From assembly GCF_000150275.1 (NCBI RefSeq), contig NW_002060943.1, forward strand, positions 8,068,066 to 8,132,065: a DNA stretch of 64,000 bases, in the 5' to 3' direction. How positions within the stretch are numbered: the stretch's first letter is position 1; every line of letters begins with the position of its first letter. Source of the stretch: Trichoplax adhaerens. Taxonomy: Eukaryota > Placozoa > Uniplacotomia > Trichoplacea > Trichoplacidae. The position numbers were made by a program, and so were the translations under genes. Of the stretch, positions 12,103 to 30,080 are shown piece by piece. Under the pieces are notes generated by a model. It did not search any database. It saw only the letters and a list, made by a program, of their open reading frames with translations, and had not been told where the DNA came from.

Positions 12103-13239
12103 TATAAATTTTTAAATTCAATTGCGGATGTGCTTTCTTGCTCAGCTATGCGGGTAACGTGGTAACGGGATACATTTCAACAATTATGTCATTGTCGTTG
12201 CTTTAAAGCATATTTTAATGGACAGCAACGTAATTTTAGATATAATACTCTTTCATTTCATATCGGATTTTGGAGGTCAATTCAATTCCTGTATCAGTGA
12301 TTGTAATACTTTGTATTTGTAAAATTGTTGCAGCGTAACAGTATCTACTAGTAGGTACACTTATTTCGAAATTTGATAATTGCTTTCTTTACGCTACGAT
12401 TACGTCATTTTATTGACCACAGTAGCAGATACTCGAGCAGTTTGAAACTTTTGTTAGCTTTGGAAGTATAGCAGCTGTACATGTAATCAGTCGGCTGACG
12501 CCAATTTATTTCTTACAAACTAAAGCTAATTGCTATATAAACCTTCATATGGTAATGTACCGACCTACGTATGTATTTACTTGTTATCAACGTTATCACT
12601 CTATTTACCACTTTAACTAAAGCGATCGTTAATAGTGAGCTTAACACACAACGTGTAACAAATTAGCGTTTGTCTGACTCATTTCCTTTGATATCTTTGC
12701 AGGTAAATGATTAATTTATTATTGAATTAACACAGATATTGTATTGAATCACGCCGTTCGTGCTTTCGACATACGCTATAATAAATAACTGTTACATCAA
12801 TTTCATTTCTTTGATAGCGTGATTTAGAGCGTGATCCATTGGAATGTATATCTTGAAGACATAGCAGAGAATCAATATTAGTTTTGATCTGCATTTAGCC
12901 CACAAAAACTACTGATAAACTTCAGTAGATCACATTCTTCAGATTTATCAGAGTATATCCTTCATAGACTGGCAAAAGAAGCTAGATATTTTAATAATTA
13001 TTATCTTGCATTTACATCATAGAGAACAGAAAGTCGATAATGTTTAGATACATTTAAGATGGGATATGTAACAAAAGACTACGGAATTTGTAATAAGGAA
13101 ATAAATCACGCAATGGTTTTTATGGTAATTACTAGGAGACCGTGCATCTGATTACATCTAAAACCATTGCTCAAGTTGAAGACATGAACTCGATGTTTGT
13201 ATGACCATGTAACTTTTTGATAGGCCGACTGAGAGTGTC
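12103..13239. other. Intergenic DNA between RPB1 and EMC4 3' ends
   Basis: RPB1 and EMC4 are convergent, so this should hold both 3' flanks. I see no coding exon, no repeat array and no strong minus-strand AATAAA for EMC4. Confidence 0.5.
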
Positions 13240-15302
13240 TTAACTGAGTATATAGCCACCTCCAGAAAATTCCAAATGCTAAATGTGTAAGAATTAAATA
13301 GAAAAATTTTAGCTAGCACCATTTAAGAATAATGTCATAAGCATAGCTTTAATATACTGGTATATTAAAGTAGTTCGATGGAAGGATGTTTAGTTTACTT
13401 TCGATCATACAAGTGCTTGAGAATAATTAGCGAGATTAAAAAATGTAATCATAGGGCATTGACTATAATTATAAAGTATGCCAGAACAGCGTTAGTATTC
13501 ACCTTTGGAGGTTGCATGAAAGCCAACCAATCAGAGTCAGTAGTGGGAAGTAATCCCATAGACGAACATTTATATAGCGCCAATGCCAGTGAGAGTATAT
13601 TGGATAAAACATAAACCATCATTTGAGCAACAACCTGGCTTCCTTCAAAATTCTCTGTAACTATGAGTTCCAAGCAAACAGCATAAATGTTAAGAGTAAT
13701 CAAGCATTGCACATTAAATTGCGTGTCATGGCGATACTATAGGTGAAAAGCTACTATGGGATATTATTGATACAGGATAAGCTATTTAGTTGAATTAGTA
13801 TAATTAAAGTTATAGTAAGCATACTGGAGTTAATGGATAAGATGGCTTTAATTGGTCGAAAGAGCATCATTCCAACCATCATGACTGGAAATATTGAAAT
13901 AGAATCACCAGACATCCACATAATGAAAAGATTCATCGGTAGCTGTTTCAATGGTGATGTAGCAACATCCCATGCTTTCTGAAAGTAAAAGTTGATCGAA
14001 TTTTGATCAGCGAATAATCGATCGTAAAAGTAATTGTGACAACTCTAGAAGGCGGTGTTTTGATGCTAAAAAATCATGACTACAGTATGCTGTACATATC
14101 ATGGTAGAATATTAATGATGTACATCAAAGTCCGCAATCAATTTATTGCATTTAATAGAGGTAATAGTATCTTACGATCGGTAAACTATCGTAGGCTGTA
14201 TCAAGCTCAAAACATCATGTCTAATACAAGATGGAAAGCGCTAGATAAATAAGATAGAGTTTTAGCGTATAAAATGGTGGCTGACCTTGGCGACTAAGGC
14301 TGCGTCTGATACTCGAGAATCCTATGATAAAACATAGATTACAGATTAGGTGACGACTCGAAAGAACTATTCTAATCCTGACCATACGTTGAATGTAATA
14401 TCCTTTGGTATTGAAAATGTTGAAGAGTCATTAATACTGAGTAACTTACAGGATCTGTTATCGTCTTGTCTAAATAGCCAATTGGAGATGCTACATCTGG
14501 TGGTCGCCATGATGGGTCATTTCTGAAATCAAAGGAATCATATTTTCGTTGTAAGCAATAGCGGGTATAAACATTGTTTCGTCTTTGCAGAAGTCAATGG
14601 GTAACCGAATATGAATAGGACAGCTTTTTAAAACTTGAGCGTTTATCAGACCCTCATGAATGCTACTGGAAGGGGTTTTTGGAATGCAATCCAACACAGT
14701 ATTTGTACGTAGAAAGACCATAGAATGTTGTACAGTATACATACATACATGTCGTGTATGTACTGGTTAGCCCTTCTAACTCTGGCTAAGTGGAATTGCG
14801 GATTAGGAGCGGCAACTACGAAACTTTTTTGCTGGCCAAGTTCAGTTGTTGGTACTGTACTCAAGCGAGGCAAATTGTAGTACAAGGCGACGGTATACAT
14901 TTCAAGTGTTCTTTATTTATGAATTTCTACGTGGGCTTGACTGGTATACGATAACCTCTACAAGATCAATATACAGTATCTACTTCTACCATTGAGTAAG
15001 AAAGGATGGATTTATTAACATTTTCATATATCATTTTAAACATGCTACAACTGTAAATATACGCCAGTCTGCGGCATATTCAAGTCATTTCTGTTGATCA
15101 TGCATCTCTCCATAGGGCACTTTATGATGTATTTCATAGTCGACTCGTTCGCTTGAACTAATGTATTCAATCCGAGGCTAGAGTAAAATTCTATCAAGTA
15201 AATTAATCTTAAGAAATAGAGTATCTACGTTCGAAACCTGTTTGAAAAATCCAGGGACCATTTATGTCTCTTTCCACTTCTTGAAGCAGCGGTGGACGCC
15301 AT
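13240..15302 (-). CDS. EMC4: ER membrane protein complex subunit 4
   Basis: EMC4 is a small subunit of the ER membrane protein complex, which inserts tail-anchored and multipass proteins. The gene is split into five small minus-strand exons: 15238-15302, 14450-14522, 13825-13978, 13503-13660, 13240-13278. The joined frame is 162 residues (human 183). Family signatures in order: KWSLDFS near the N-terminus (exon 1), [13 protein letters not shown] (exon 2), [21 protein letters not shown] and [12 protein letters not shown] (exon 3), then [17 protein letters not shown] and [11 protein letters not shown] (exon 4), and the C-terminal tail EFSGGG (exon 5, 12 residues). Every junction keeps frame and uses GT-AG. 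Exons 3 and 4 hold the hydrophobic membrane segments. The start ATG is 36 bp from a perfect 19-bp inverted repeat. Confidence 0.93.
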
Positions 15303-15337
15303 TCTCTTCGGGCTCTTGATGGCACTATGGTGGATCC

Positions 15338-15406
15338 AGTCCGGTACGGTACGAGTATACTGCGGGTACAGTACAGTTCATTTGTACACTCGTACCGTAC
15401 CGGACT
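15338..15406. repeat. Perfect 19-bp inverted repeat at the EMC4 start
   Basis: AGTCCGGTACGGTACGAGT at 15338-15356 is exactly reverse-complemented at 15388-15406, leaving a 31-base loop that contains TACAGTACAG. In RNA from the EMC4 strand this would be a strong hairpin in or just before the 5' UTR. In DNA it could form a cruciform. Confidence 0.9.
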
Positions 15407-15538
15407 ACAGCATACAGTACTATACAGTACAGTACACTGTACTGTAGGTTTTCTTTCTTTTACTGTACAGTACATACTGTACACACTGTACAGTACTGTA
15501 CTCTACAGTACACTGCACAGTGTACAGTGTACAGTACA
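15407..15538. repeat. Dense TACAGTAC/ACTGTACA cluster upstream of EMC4
   Basis: Nearly continuous CAGTACTGTACA-type words run through this block, broken by one TTTTCTTTCTTTT tract near 15450. Open frames in this block, on both strands, are repeat artefacts with biased Tyr/Thr/Val/Cys composition. Confidence 0.8.
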
Positions 15539-15944
15539 AAGAATTGGATTCACCATTTAAAGCGACAATTACTTGGTTAACCCCTGCCATGCTCCGTTTG
15601 AAAGAGACTTGTTTAGCTGGATCCTCTATTATGCATCAATGCATACAGGATATTGTAATGTGCAAAATGACCTGACACCCATAGGATTAAATGGAGGAAG
15701 CACTGCTGTACAGTGTGCAGTACTATACTTCTTCAGCAAGACCGCAAGACATAGTTGTTGATCCATGGACCTACAAGGAAAAGACCTCTAGAAAAGACCT
15801 TCTAAAAGGTTAATCGATCTGATGGAGTTAACGGACTCCTGGAATACGGTACTATAGTCCGGCGCTACTTGGAGCCATAGACTATGACTAAGAGTGATGT
15901 AGTATTGAATGAATAGTAGTGTTATGTATATAGTGTATACTGTA

Positions 15945-16012
15945 CCTTGGAACACGAAACAGCAGCAAAGCGTATACTATACTGTACTGTACACTGTACA
16001 CTGTACAGTATA
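15945..16012. repeat. Second TACAGTAC-type cluster in the EMC4-PCCB interval
   Basis: ACTGTACTGTACACTGTACACTGTACAGTA-like words occur again here, followed by a CACGCACGCGCAC stretch. A smaller member lies at 15706-15720. No gene is associated. Confidence 0.7.
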
Positions 16013-18484
16013 TTGCTCACGCACGCGCACTTCTGCTACATTACCTCATCACGCCATAGCTCGCGTGGCTGTCCACTTGCAGAATTTGCCACTTGATCTC
16101 CATTATTTTTTCCAGTGGCTGCTAATTCCGTGATAGAAATGGATATCGTATAGATTCAATGTAGAAAGGTTCATTTGGACACTAATTTTGGGCAATGATT
16201 TGATATTGGAAGCGAAACCAGCCTAGTTGAAAGGCTCTCCAAAAGAAAAGCGACAACCTGGCCTTCCGAATCTTGCCGTGTCCTTGGTTACTGCAAAACT
16301 GCAAGACGATTTGCAAACCATGTGGTAATGGCAGAATTTTTTCGAGCTAAATGTACATCCTTATCAATTGATTTCGCGAGACCTATTAGAGTCACCGGTA
16401 TAGTTTCGTCAAAGAAAAATCTATAGTGTGTGCTCAAGGTCTCGTACAGAAACGCTGTTTATACCACTTGAAAGGATAATTCATGAACTATTCAAGTTGT
16501 TCTAATCAGCTACATGTACATTGACAGTAGACAATTTTATTTGGTTTTTGCGTGATACAACTTGTAGAATAGGCATAGCTAGGGCACGCATTACTATAAA
16601 TTTCTAGTATTTCGTAGCTAGGGTGTTCCCTTACGTCTGTCATCAACACGAGCTACGGGTAAGCTGCAGAAAGCTAACAAAACTATTTTGGATTCTTTAT
16701 GCATACTAGATATGAAAACGCAAACACGTCTCGGCCATGTGCCCATTTGGACACGTTAGACCATCAATATCGCTAATGACACAGCAAAGCAACAATCTGT
16801 AAAAAGCAGTAAATAGGCTGATAGACTACGATGTGTAAGAAGTACAGTGGTATTGGATGGTTAAGGTCGGACTTCACCGGAAGCTAGACAGAAAGTGTGC
16901 GATCATTGCGACATGGAAGGAATCCGTATGTGAGACTGTTATGTCTGCTTGTCTTTCTTCATACTCTTTGTAGTCATTCTCATGGAACCCCTTTGCAATT
17001 CTTGATCGGTTTTTCAGGTTTTTATTCAAATTTTTCCATCCATCGGATCTGCCGAATTAATTGAAGCGATGGGCTGCTCGTATCGGAGCATCTGTGAATG
17101 GTTGGTTTTTAGTTTGGCAGCTGGATACCATGGCGTTAGATGTTGTCGTACTCGTTTTGAACTTCGACTTAAACTTAGAATGAAGATTTTGAAGAGACAT
17201 GACGAATTTGCTGCTCTGTAAATTGATGCTCTGTGTGATCATGATAGATTAGCAGTCATCTCCTACAGATTCTCATAAAGAAAACTTAATAAAGGGCTTT
17301 GATCGAAAATGACTAAACAGTTTCTTGAACGTCTTTGCAGTTACAATCTTGCATCCTTGATCTCAATGCAGTAAATGATGTAAATATATAAATGTCAATC
17401 ATACAAAATGGCGGCACGTAGTAGATATATAACAGATACACACAGTAGGAGAAAGTTGCATTCCGAGTCAAAGGCCTTTGCTTGGATTTGCTATTAAAAA
17501 GTTTATATTGACTGTAATTTAGACTTACTTTGAAATGCTCTTATAGTATTTGTTATCCCTAAGACTATTCTGATCTTGTGATTGATAGTAATGTTGAGAC
17601 TGGGTGATTTAGAATAAGAATAACTTGATTACGTAGATAAAAAGGTTACAGAATATTAGCAATAAAAAGGCTATCGCTAGTAGTAAAAACGTTTGTCTAG
17701 TAATCTCTACTTAGCCAATCTGGGAGGCTTACTTTAACTCTCTCGCTAAGACCCTTTTATATGATTTGGGCCCATCTTGTTGGTCAACATATTTCAACCA
17801 AATTGGAACGCAATTATTCCCATACATCGTCGCTAAACAACGTTCTCGCGACCGATCCAACATAGCGCTAACAGAATGTCTATGATGATTTAATTCTAAT
17901 GCAGATCATCCTATTACAACTCTATACCCGTATTTTGGTTTTATCCGGGATTTAGTTTAATTTCCAACTTGTATACTGCGAATCGCATTATACTCATACT
18001 AGGCATAGGATAGAAAGCGGTTTTGGAAAGGAATAATTTATGAGAGTAGATGAGCCTTTCAAGCGCTTTTCTACTCCCTAAGACTGATCAGTTCAACACC
18101 AAGCCAGAACGCAGACATACAGTGTGCAATAGAGAATTCAGGCCGATACTCATAGACAAGCATTAGCATAATTCGCCAAATAGTAAACAGCAATCCTAAT
18201 GTCTAGCCTGCTACTCTCCAATTCGATATAAAGCAAACATTTATAGTAGCTAGTAGGGATTGATGAACATCTGCTAAAAGTACTGGCCGAGCGTAGCACT
18301 GTACACTATACAAAACCAGCCGCAGTTTAGCAACAGCAACAACACCTAATCACCGCCCATACTGAAGGCCAAAACTGTAATAATACTTGGACAGTTGGCA
18401 CTGTATTGCAAGACCGTATAGTAGTAACAGGTGTAAATCGTAGCAGAGCTGATCATTTTTTTTCCCCTTGCTTAGTTTGGCGGT
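16013..18484. other. EMC4-PCCB divergent intergenic region, no gene supported
   Basis: EMC4 and PCCB are divergent, so upstream control sequence of PCCB is expected at the right end. Base composition is less AT-rich at 16.0-17.2 kb, and the minus strand has a 61-codon frame at 17057-17242, but I recognise no protein family and no consistent splice set. A small or lineage-specific gene cannot be excluded. Confidence 0.4.
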
Positions 18485-23175
<4,691 letters not shown>

Positions 23176-23404
23176 AGCCTTCTAAGGTTAAATTTTATCC
23201 ATCATTATAATGACACGATTGGATAACGATGGAGTATTAACACATTACATGGGGTCATCCAATGCTGATTTACTGGCCCCATGACGGAAAGCTGTTGCAT
23301 TTTCTTTCATTGAAATATAAATATATATATATATAATTATGCAGTAATTATAGATTACAGTCATTCTGATCTACAGCAAATCAAAGGGATCAGCGTTCCT
23401 CATA

Positions 23405-23410
23405 AATAAA
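23405..23410 (+). terminator. Poly(A) signal AATAAA for PCCB
   Basis: AATAAA lies 230 bases past the PCCB stop codon, after a short TA-rich run at about 23320. It is only 31 bp from the opposite-strand signal of the convergent TMEM63 gene. Confidence 0.55.
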
Positions 23411-23441
23411 GAGATTTTAAGACAATTCGATTTCATAATCA

Positions 23442-23447
23442 TTTATT
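23442..23447 (-). terminator. Poly(A) signal AATAAA (minus strand) for TMEM63
   Basis: TTTATT on the plus strand gives AATAAA for the minus-strand gene, 276 bases past the TMEM63 stop. Transcripts using it would end close to or inside the PCCB 3' UTR. Confidence 0.5.
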
Positions 23448-23722
23448 AAGTGTGTCATCCATACTATTATAAGATTTAATACATTAATCGTGAAGCGACT
23501 AAAATTTTTACTAAAAGAATGACAATTTACGAGACCCAGAGGTACAATCCACATTCTACATACTACATCCTCAGCTATAGACTATTCCATGATGATTTGA
23601 TTGATTTACAGTATATATTTCAGTTGATGTAATGGTACACGTATTTTGATACCATATACGAATTCGGGGAGTATGCACGTACGTATTTCAATTCGATCTC
23701 ATGCATGAAAGGGCAAATGCAG

Positions 23723-26700
23723 CTACTGATAAGTACCGTAGGATCTTTCAGCAGGCATTTTATCTTCATTGACAGTTTGTTGAGTAAATGACTTCTCTTG
23801 CATCAGAACGAAAGGTAGATAAGTCTATAGAATCATTAAAACGAAGCAGTAGCTATCAATATACATTGCCCTAATATATTTTACAAGAATATATCTTACG
23901 ATTTTTAGTAAAAAATGCGCAACAGGCGAACTTACATAGTTGCGACCGGAATTAGAATCTTCTTCTGTCATGTATTTCTATGGCATTAATTGACTCCGTT
24001 TTACTCGTAAGCAATTAATAAAATCTAAAAATTTTATTGATATTATGTGAAGGTGAGTTACCTTTTTAGGAATGAATCTTGAACATACATTGAAACCAAT
24101 TACTCCAAAATAGAATACCAACGATATAATTAGAATAACAAATGTGAATACAGATCGAGCGTCAGCCGTACCTGGGATGAAGTAAAGAACATAGTGAGAA
24201 CAAGGAAAACACGTAAATTTAATCTTGCAGACTTCCATTGTCATACTTTACAAGCAGAGAAACAGCAATATTGAGTAGGTATTAGAGACAATATCTGCAT
24301 TAACACTTACCTATACGTAATATATTATAAAATAAAACGCATCCTAACATCATAATGGTTCCAAAAACTGAGAAGGAAATAGCAGTATCATGGATTTCGG
24401 AATCGTAGTAGGCAGTCCGGCTTTTTACATAGTACATATTGTATTTATCCGTGTAATGTTTTAGAACTAGATACACTAAGCCTATAAAATAATAACGTTT
24501 TCATAATAGTTAATGACATTGTTAGAATGCAACCACGAATTTGTTTACTCAATTTACGCAAGCAATAAGGAAGCCTACCAAAAGGAGTAACCAATGGGCA
24601 GCTAAGACTATAAATAATCGCAATTGTGATTGTAACTAATATCCAAGAATACTGGGAACCAAAGTCAAAACCCTTCTCTTTCTGTAACAATAAATTAAAA
24701 TAGTTAAAATTATTTGTAATCATATACGTATCTAGTATAATTTTTTTTAAATTAGTAAGTATCTATAAGCCTGTTAGCAGACCAATTTTAGCGTTTCTCT
24801 TTCAGGTGTACTTTTAGTAAAAAGCATTTTGAATCCCAAGATAACCATTTCCGGGAGTCTCAATATCTCAGACGCGTTACCAATAAATGCGGATGTTATC
24901 AGATAATTTACAAAAAAGGCCCCATTGTTTGCAAGAAAAACGCACCTAAATATAACGATTATTCGGATACAGATAAAGAATAGAATTTGATAGCATTTTA
25001 TTCATGAAATAATTAATCTTGTTCAATGATATATATATCAGCGCAAGCACTTAGCAAATAAGAATATTAAATACAAAACTGCAGGTAAATGTTAGGTGTT
25101 ATCGAAAAAATAATACTACATAAGTAATTAATCATTAGCTTACTGCAATTGAGTCAGAAAGGTTCCTCGATCAAACGTCAACTCAAAGAATGCTGCAGCG
25201 CTATAACAACAAAGTAATAAAATTAAATTAACTAGAGTCGGTTAAAAAAGTTACGATTGGATGTCAATATTTCATTCGTAATCACATAATCACTAAAATC
25301 TTAAATAAATAAGAGACAGTTTCAAAACCTTGTTAATGCCAAAGACGGAAGAATAATTATCATAAATAGTAGAAAGACATAACTTTTCACCATAACAGCA
25401 TACTCAAGTTGGGATCTAGGTTAAAAAATAATTTCATGAGGGGTTAGCAACACATCTTTGCTTTATCCCATATAGAAAATCTAATGGCAAGCTATATAAA
25501 ACTTTGAATAACATAAAAGTAATATAATTACTTTTTAGTGAATACTTCGTATCCACTCAAAGTGACTACAGTCAATGGCAAGAGTGACCCAATAGCCCAC
25601 AACATTATGGTTGGAAAAACTTGGGTGACGAAGGCACTTGTAGAAGCAGCAAACTAAAAAGAATTCAATGATATTAGCAGGATAAATATTTAGAGCTTTT
25701 GCAATACATTGAATTTTAAAAGTAGGTATTTACATCTATCTTTAGTTCACGGAGGCCCGCTAATATGATTGCCGGCGTAGTCAAAAAAAGAAATATGAAG
25801 AATAGCGCTGGGGAAAAGTCAAACAAATAGTAATCTTCAGTTAGTAAATAATTTAACTTGATCTATTAGTTTGTTTTGAGTAATTGACTTCTTTACCAAA
25901 GTTGGTTAAGATGGATTTCATCCAAGAAGTCGCTTTATTAGTGGAAAAGTTTTCCCTAAAAATGTACGCGTTGAAATTAATAATGACAATATTGCTATTA
26001 GCAGAATTGAGAAATATTATTACCATATGATATTTGCAGGTACAGGGGCAAATTTCACTTCCCAGCTGTCTGATTTTAACTCGCTGGAGTATTGCGAAGA
26101 AGCACGGGATCTTGTTTTTTTTAAAAGTTTATAATCATCTACAATACTAATCCATATATGACGTATAAAAAAGTAAGGTGAGACACAATAACAATAGTTG
26201 AATTGTATCTTATTTTAATTATCAACCATTTAAGGCACTAAGTATAATTATTAACAAAGTGAATATTTAGTATATTTTACATGTGAGCTGCAGCAGTAGT
26301 TGAAAGTGTAATAAACGCAACTCCTGTACTTCTTGACAACACCCGCTGTAATTCTTTGTCGTAGTTAGATGAAGCTAATTCTAAATTATTCGTATAGTAT
26401 GTGATCCCATCGGCCTATCAATGAAATTGTTTTAATTACAAATACGTACATTCGTTGAATGTTAACTTGAACTGAAGTATGCAATACGTTATTTACCTGC
26501 TTACAACCCCTACAATTACAACAGGTACAATAGCCAATCATAGGTCTTTCACCAGTTGTATCATACTGGCGTTGACAAAATCTTAAGCAAGCTCCGTATA
26601 AATGCCTGAAATTTCATAACGATAACATTATAAAATACACAATACACGTCAACAACCATTTTATCAGCTTTATATGCATACTTATCGCGATAATATTTAG

Positions 26701-29700
26701 TTAAAAGCTTTATATCGTAGGCAAATTCAACTGCCGTAACTTGACATGCATTATAAGCTTCCCTGAAGAACGAACAATTGTAACATGTAAATACATTCAA
26801 TTAGCAATTTTTTCGTAACAGTAATAGCACAGTATGATTAAATTTTTATTCGATTATGTATCGAAAGTTAAAAAATAATGTAAAAAACATTGCAAGGCAT
26901 TAAATTTACCAATATCTAAACAACGGCAAAACTAGGAGAACTTACTCGAAATGTTGCTTAATCAAGTTTTTATCAGTAGTATTTTTGGGTAGTCCTCTTA
27001 CGCAGATGGTATTGGATGACTGAATGGGTATATTGAATAAAATACAGCATTCAAAGTTATGGATTATGCATAACGATTATATTAAAATCATTGCGAAAAA
27101 ATGTATATCTAGTAATTCAAGCTCAATCATTTCTATCGCCAGTCTTACCATCTCATTCCTCCTCACTCCTAACTGAGTAGAATATCGATACATCAGGATA
27201 ATATTTATTAGTAAATATAACACAGCAAAAACTGTGTGCAGCCAGAGGACTGGTGCCCTATTTATAAACGATATCGGTTAGCTGAGATAATAAATAAATA
27301 ATGTGTTAGACTATCAATAAAATGTCTTGACAATTGACAGAATTGATTTAAATTTAGGTAAAAAGAGTAATGGGACTAGAATAAATTAGGATAATAGCAA
27401 TGTAAACCTACAATTATATCCTACACGTAAATATGCATTAGCAAATAACCTGGGATTGATATTCGTAATTGTTGTAGCATCAAATTTGTCTTGGCTGTCT
27501 ACAATTTTAATTTGTATCGAGGATTAAGAAATATCTTTGCTATTAAAATAATATGAAATTTTACAATTCATTAATTTCTTCCTAATGAATTAAATATCTA
27601 CCTAAAAGTCCTTGAATATTTACAGGCAAAATAATGCCTATAGAGAGTACAGTATATACGACTAGCAAGAGTATCATATATTGTTGAAAGATGAGATAAC
27701 GGACGGAATCTGCTCCGCACTTTTTTTCAATATCTGATAGCCTGTAATATATTATTAGCAAAGGGAAATTTTCAACAAGCAATCTAGGTATCTTGTTATA
27801 AGTACAACTTGGAATTGAGATTAGAACTTAAACTAAAAATTAAGAATTAGTTTTCAACTTACGAAAGATGAATTAAATTGGAAATCCAAGAGAACAACCA
27901 CTAAACCGAAAAATAAAAGAATTATTAGCCACAAAAGGATACTCAAGGTCTATCATTGTAGTACCAGTTACAATACAAGACTACAGCAAATTGCTATACT
28001 GTATAATAATGTGTGCAATCAATCTAGCAGTATGGTATTGTCAGTTAATTATATTAATATTCATTAACTAGCTAAAAAATACGCGTATACAGATGTCATA
28101 AATCGAGCTAAAGCACAAAGAAATCGTTATCCCTAACGTTAATTGTGCTTCTGAAATTCGATTTAGGTGCGATAATTGTATAAAGTTGTAAGATTTTAGC
28201 GAAAATCAGTAGCTGTAAGTTCTGTCTAATCAGTTATTTTATTTTCTATGACATTCAGTACAGTAAAAGGGAAGAAAACATTACAAGAGTCTTTATACTC
28301 GTATGAAATAATGATTGCAAAGCATCCTAATAAAGATTTCAATGAAGACGTGATGCATAGCAACGCTAGCGATGCAGTATCGTATATAAACGATATTTTT
28401 ATATGTCATTAATAATTCTAGGTATATGTCTGCTGACTTGTTAAATTTAATGACAAAGTTGGTATGATCTGACTTTAAGGTGACATTGTTTTATGGGGTA
28501 CTTTTATATTCACTTTTAAAAACTTTATGTCTTGGATGATTGTAGTACAGTCGATAATGTTCATTTTTTGATTACACGTAAATGTTGCAAGATTGTGATT
28601 GATTTTATAACATAGTATTCGTAATGAACTTACTTTGTTATTTGCTGTAGGCGATCCGTCATTTACTGTCTGATGTTGTAAATGTGAATTTTCTCCGTTA
28701 TTAATTTCACTATCGTCTGTTTTTGTATCTTGCTAGATACGGTAAATGATAGATTGATACTGAGTATACTTACTTCAACGAAGGTTTGATGTAAATACAA
28801 TGCGATAAATTGAGAAAGAATTGTCATCTCATTATGCGTGAAGATGCGTTGTTTTAATAGTCATTTGAAAAATTAAAAGTGTATCACAGGGATAACTAAA
28901 AATGTAATTCCTGTGTAATTTTTTTTACATCGCAATATCCAAATTTTTCAACAACGTTTTATCAACTATTAATATTAAGAAATTGAAATAGAAGGGCGCT
29001 CACAGAGTACGTCAAGTTTGTGGAAGCTTCTTCCACTACCACTTATTTACTAGAGTTTGTATTCTACCTTGTACAGTATGTGCTATAGAAAAGCTAAGAA
29101 AGCCCAATTGACGTAAAAAGTGACTATGTTGTTTGGAAGAGAATGATCTGTTTGACTTACAATTGCTCCTTGTGGACGAGTCACTGTGACCACATCAGTA
29201 TCGTTATCATCTTCAGTTGGTTCATGTACCGAGCTATAAAATACATTAATCCACCTGTAATTATAAAATTAGGATTAATATTAGAGTGGGTTGGTACTGA
29301 ATGAAACGTTCAAGCATATCAATATGATTGTTTCCTATTTTAAAATTGCTAATCATAATAAGTGGAAAAAAGATCAAAAATTATTGCATATTTTTTAAGT
29401 TCGGTTAAGATTATTATTATTTTTATTTGCATCATGTAGTATTAGTAGTTTGGTACTCTTTTCGGAAAATTATCTTTAATACTTTTCGATGACAAAATAG
29501 ATAGATACAGTCGAGTAGAATATAGATTATTTATTTTTAACCTCCTATCAGCATCTCCTAGTAATGTTTCATTGGTTTGGGAAGCAGAGCGACGCAAAAT
29601 GCTAAATATTAGCAACATGATCTATAATATGATGTGGTCAAAAATGTAACAAGAAGCAGTTTAGAATGGTATAAATTTACAAGCAGTAGAAAGGGGCTAT

Positions 29701-30012
29701 TCTAAAAGTATAAAATGTTCGATAAGTACTGGTACTTGATTAAGAATAAGCTATCACACTCGATCTACTCATCTGTGTCAAAAGCTACAGTCTATGGAAA
29801 ATTGTGTAAGACCACTTTAGCAATACAAGAACAAAGTTGCTCATGCACGTCGGACTTACCACCCAAACGATAAAATTGATCAATAAATTTTGCGGTACTC
29901 CTCCGTATACGACATGTCCGAAAATAGAGGTGGCATTGGAAGGAGCATCAACACCACAGGAAAAATTGGAGCTATTGAAAATCACTCCGTACAGAGTATC
30001 GTAAGTAGACAT
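23723..30012 (-). CDS. TMEM63/OSCA-family mechanosensitive cation channel
   Basis: OSCA/TMEM63 proteins are osmotic- and stretch-gated cation channels of the TMEM16 superfamily. I join 24 minus-strand exons: 29860-30012, 29542-29621, 29161-29254, 28634-28732, 27863-27900, 27602-27741, 27450-27498, 27149-27257, 26946-27019, 26646-26762, 26497-26605, 26281-26414, 26024-26146, 25897-25955, 25734-25807, 25532-25653, 25329-25415, 25144-25200, 24783-24945, 24579-24681, 24311-24481, 24062-24171, 23936-23977, 23723-23824. The frame gives 802 residues (human paralogues about 806-832). Seen: the N-terminal helix with GGVPQNLLINFIVW; the segment CGADSVRYLIFQQYM and LSIGIILPVN; the WLHTVFAVLYLL helix; the cytosolic VRGLPKNTT domain and a Cys-rich loop (CTCCNCRGC); LTTPAIIL; ILPSLALT; NGAFFVNYLITSAFIGNA; and YSLSCPLVTPFG. 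It ends SYGTYQ. Which vertebrate paralogue is closest cannot be told by eye. An alternative exon 13 acceptor would break the frame. Confidence 0.93.
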
Positions 30013-30080
30013 CTAGTCGGTGAGAAAAAGCATCATATCATCTCTTCAATCTACTGTACGCTGTACAGTACCATAGTAAC

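Noticed and set aside
14491-14900. Minus-strand frames of 83-84 codons inside the first EMC4 intron and exon 2
   Set aside because: They overlap EMC4 exon 2 in a different frame and match no family.
15209-15560. Overlapping frames of 77-91 codons on both strands upstream of EMC4
   Set aside because: They are made mostly of TACAGTAC words; the minus-strand one also covers EMC4 exon 1 in the wrong frame.
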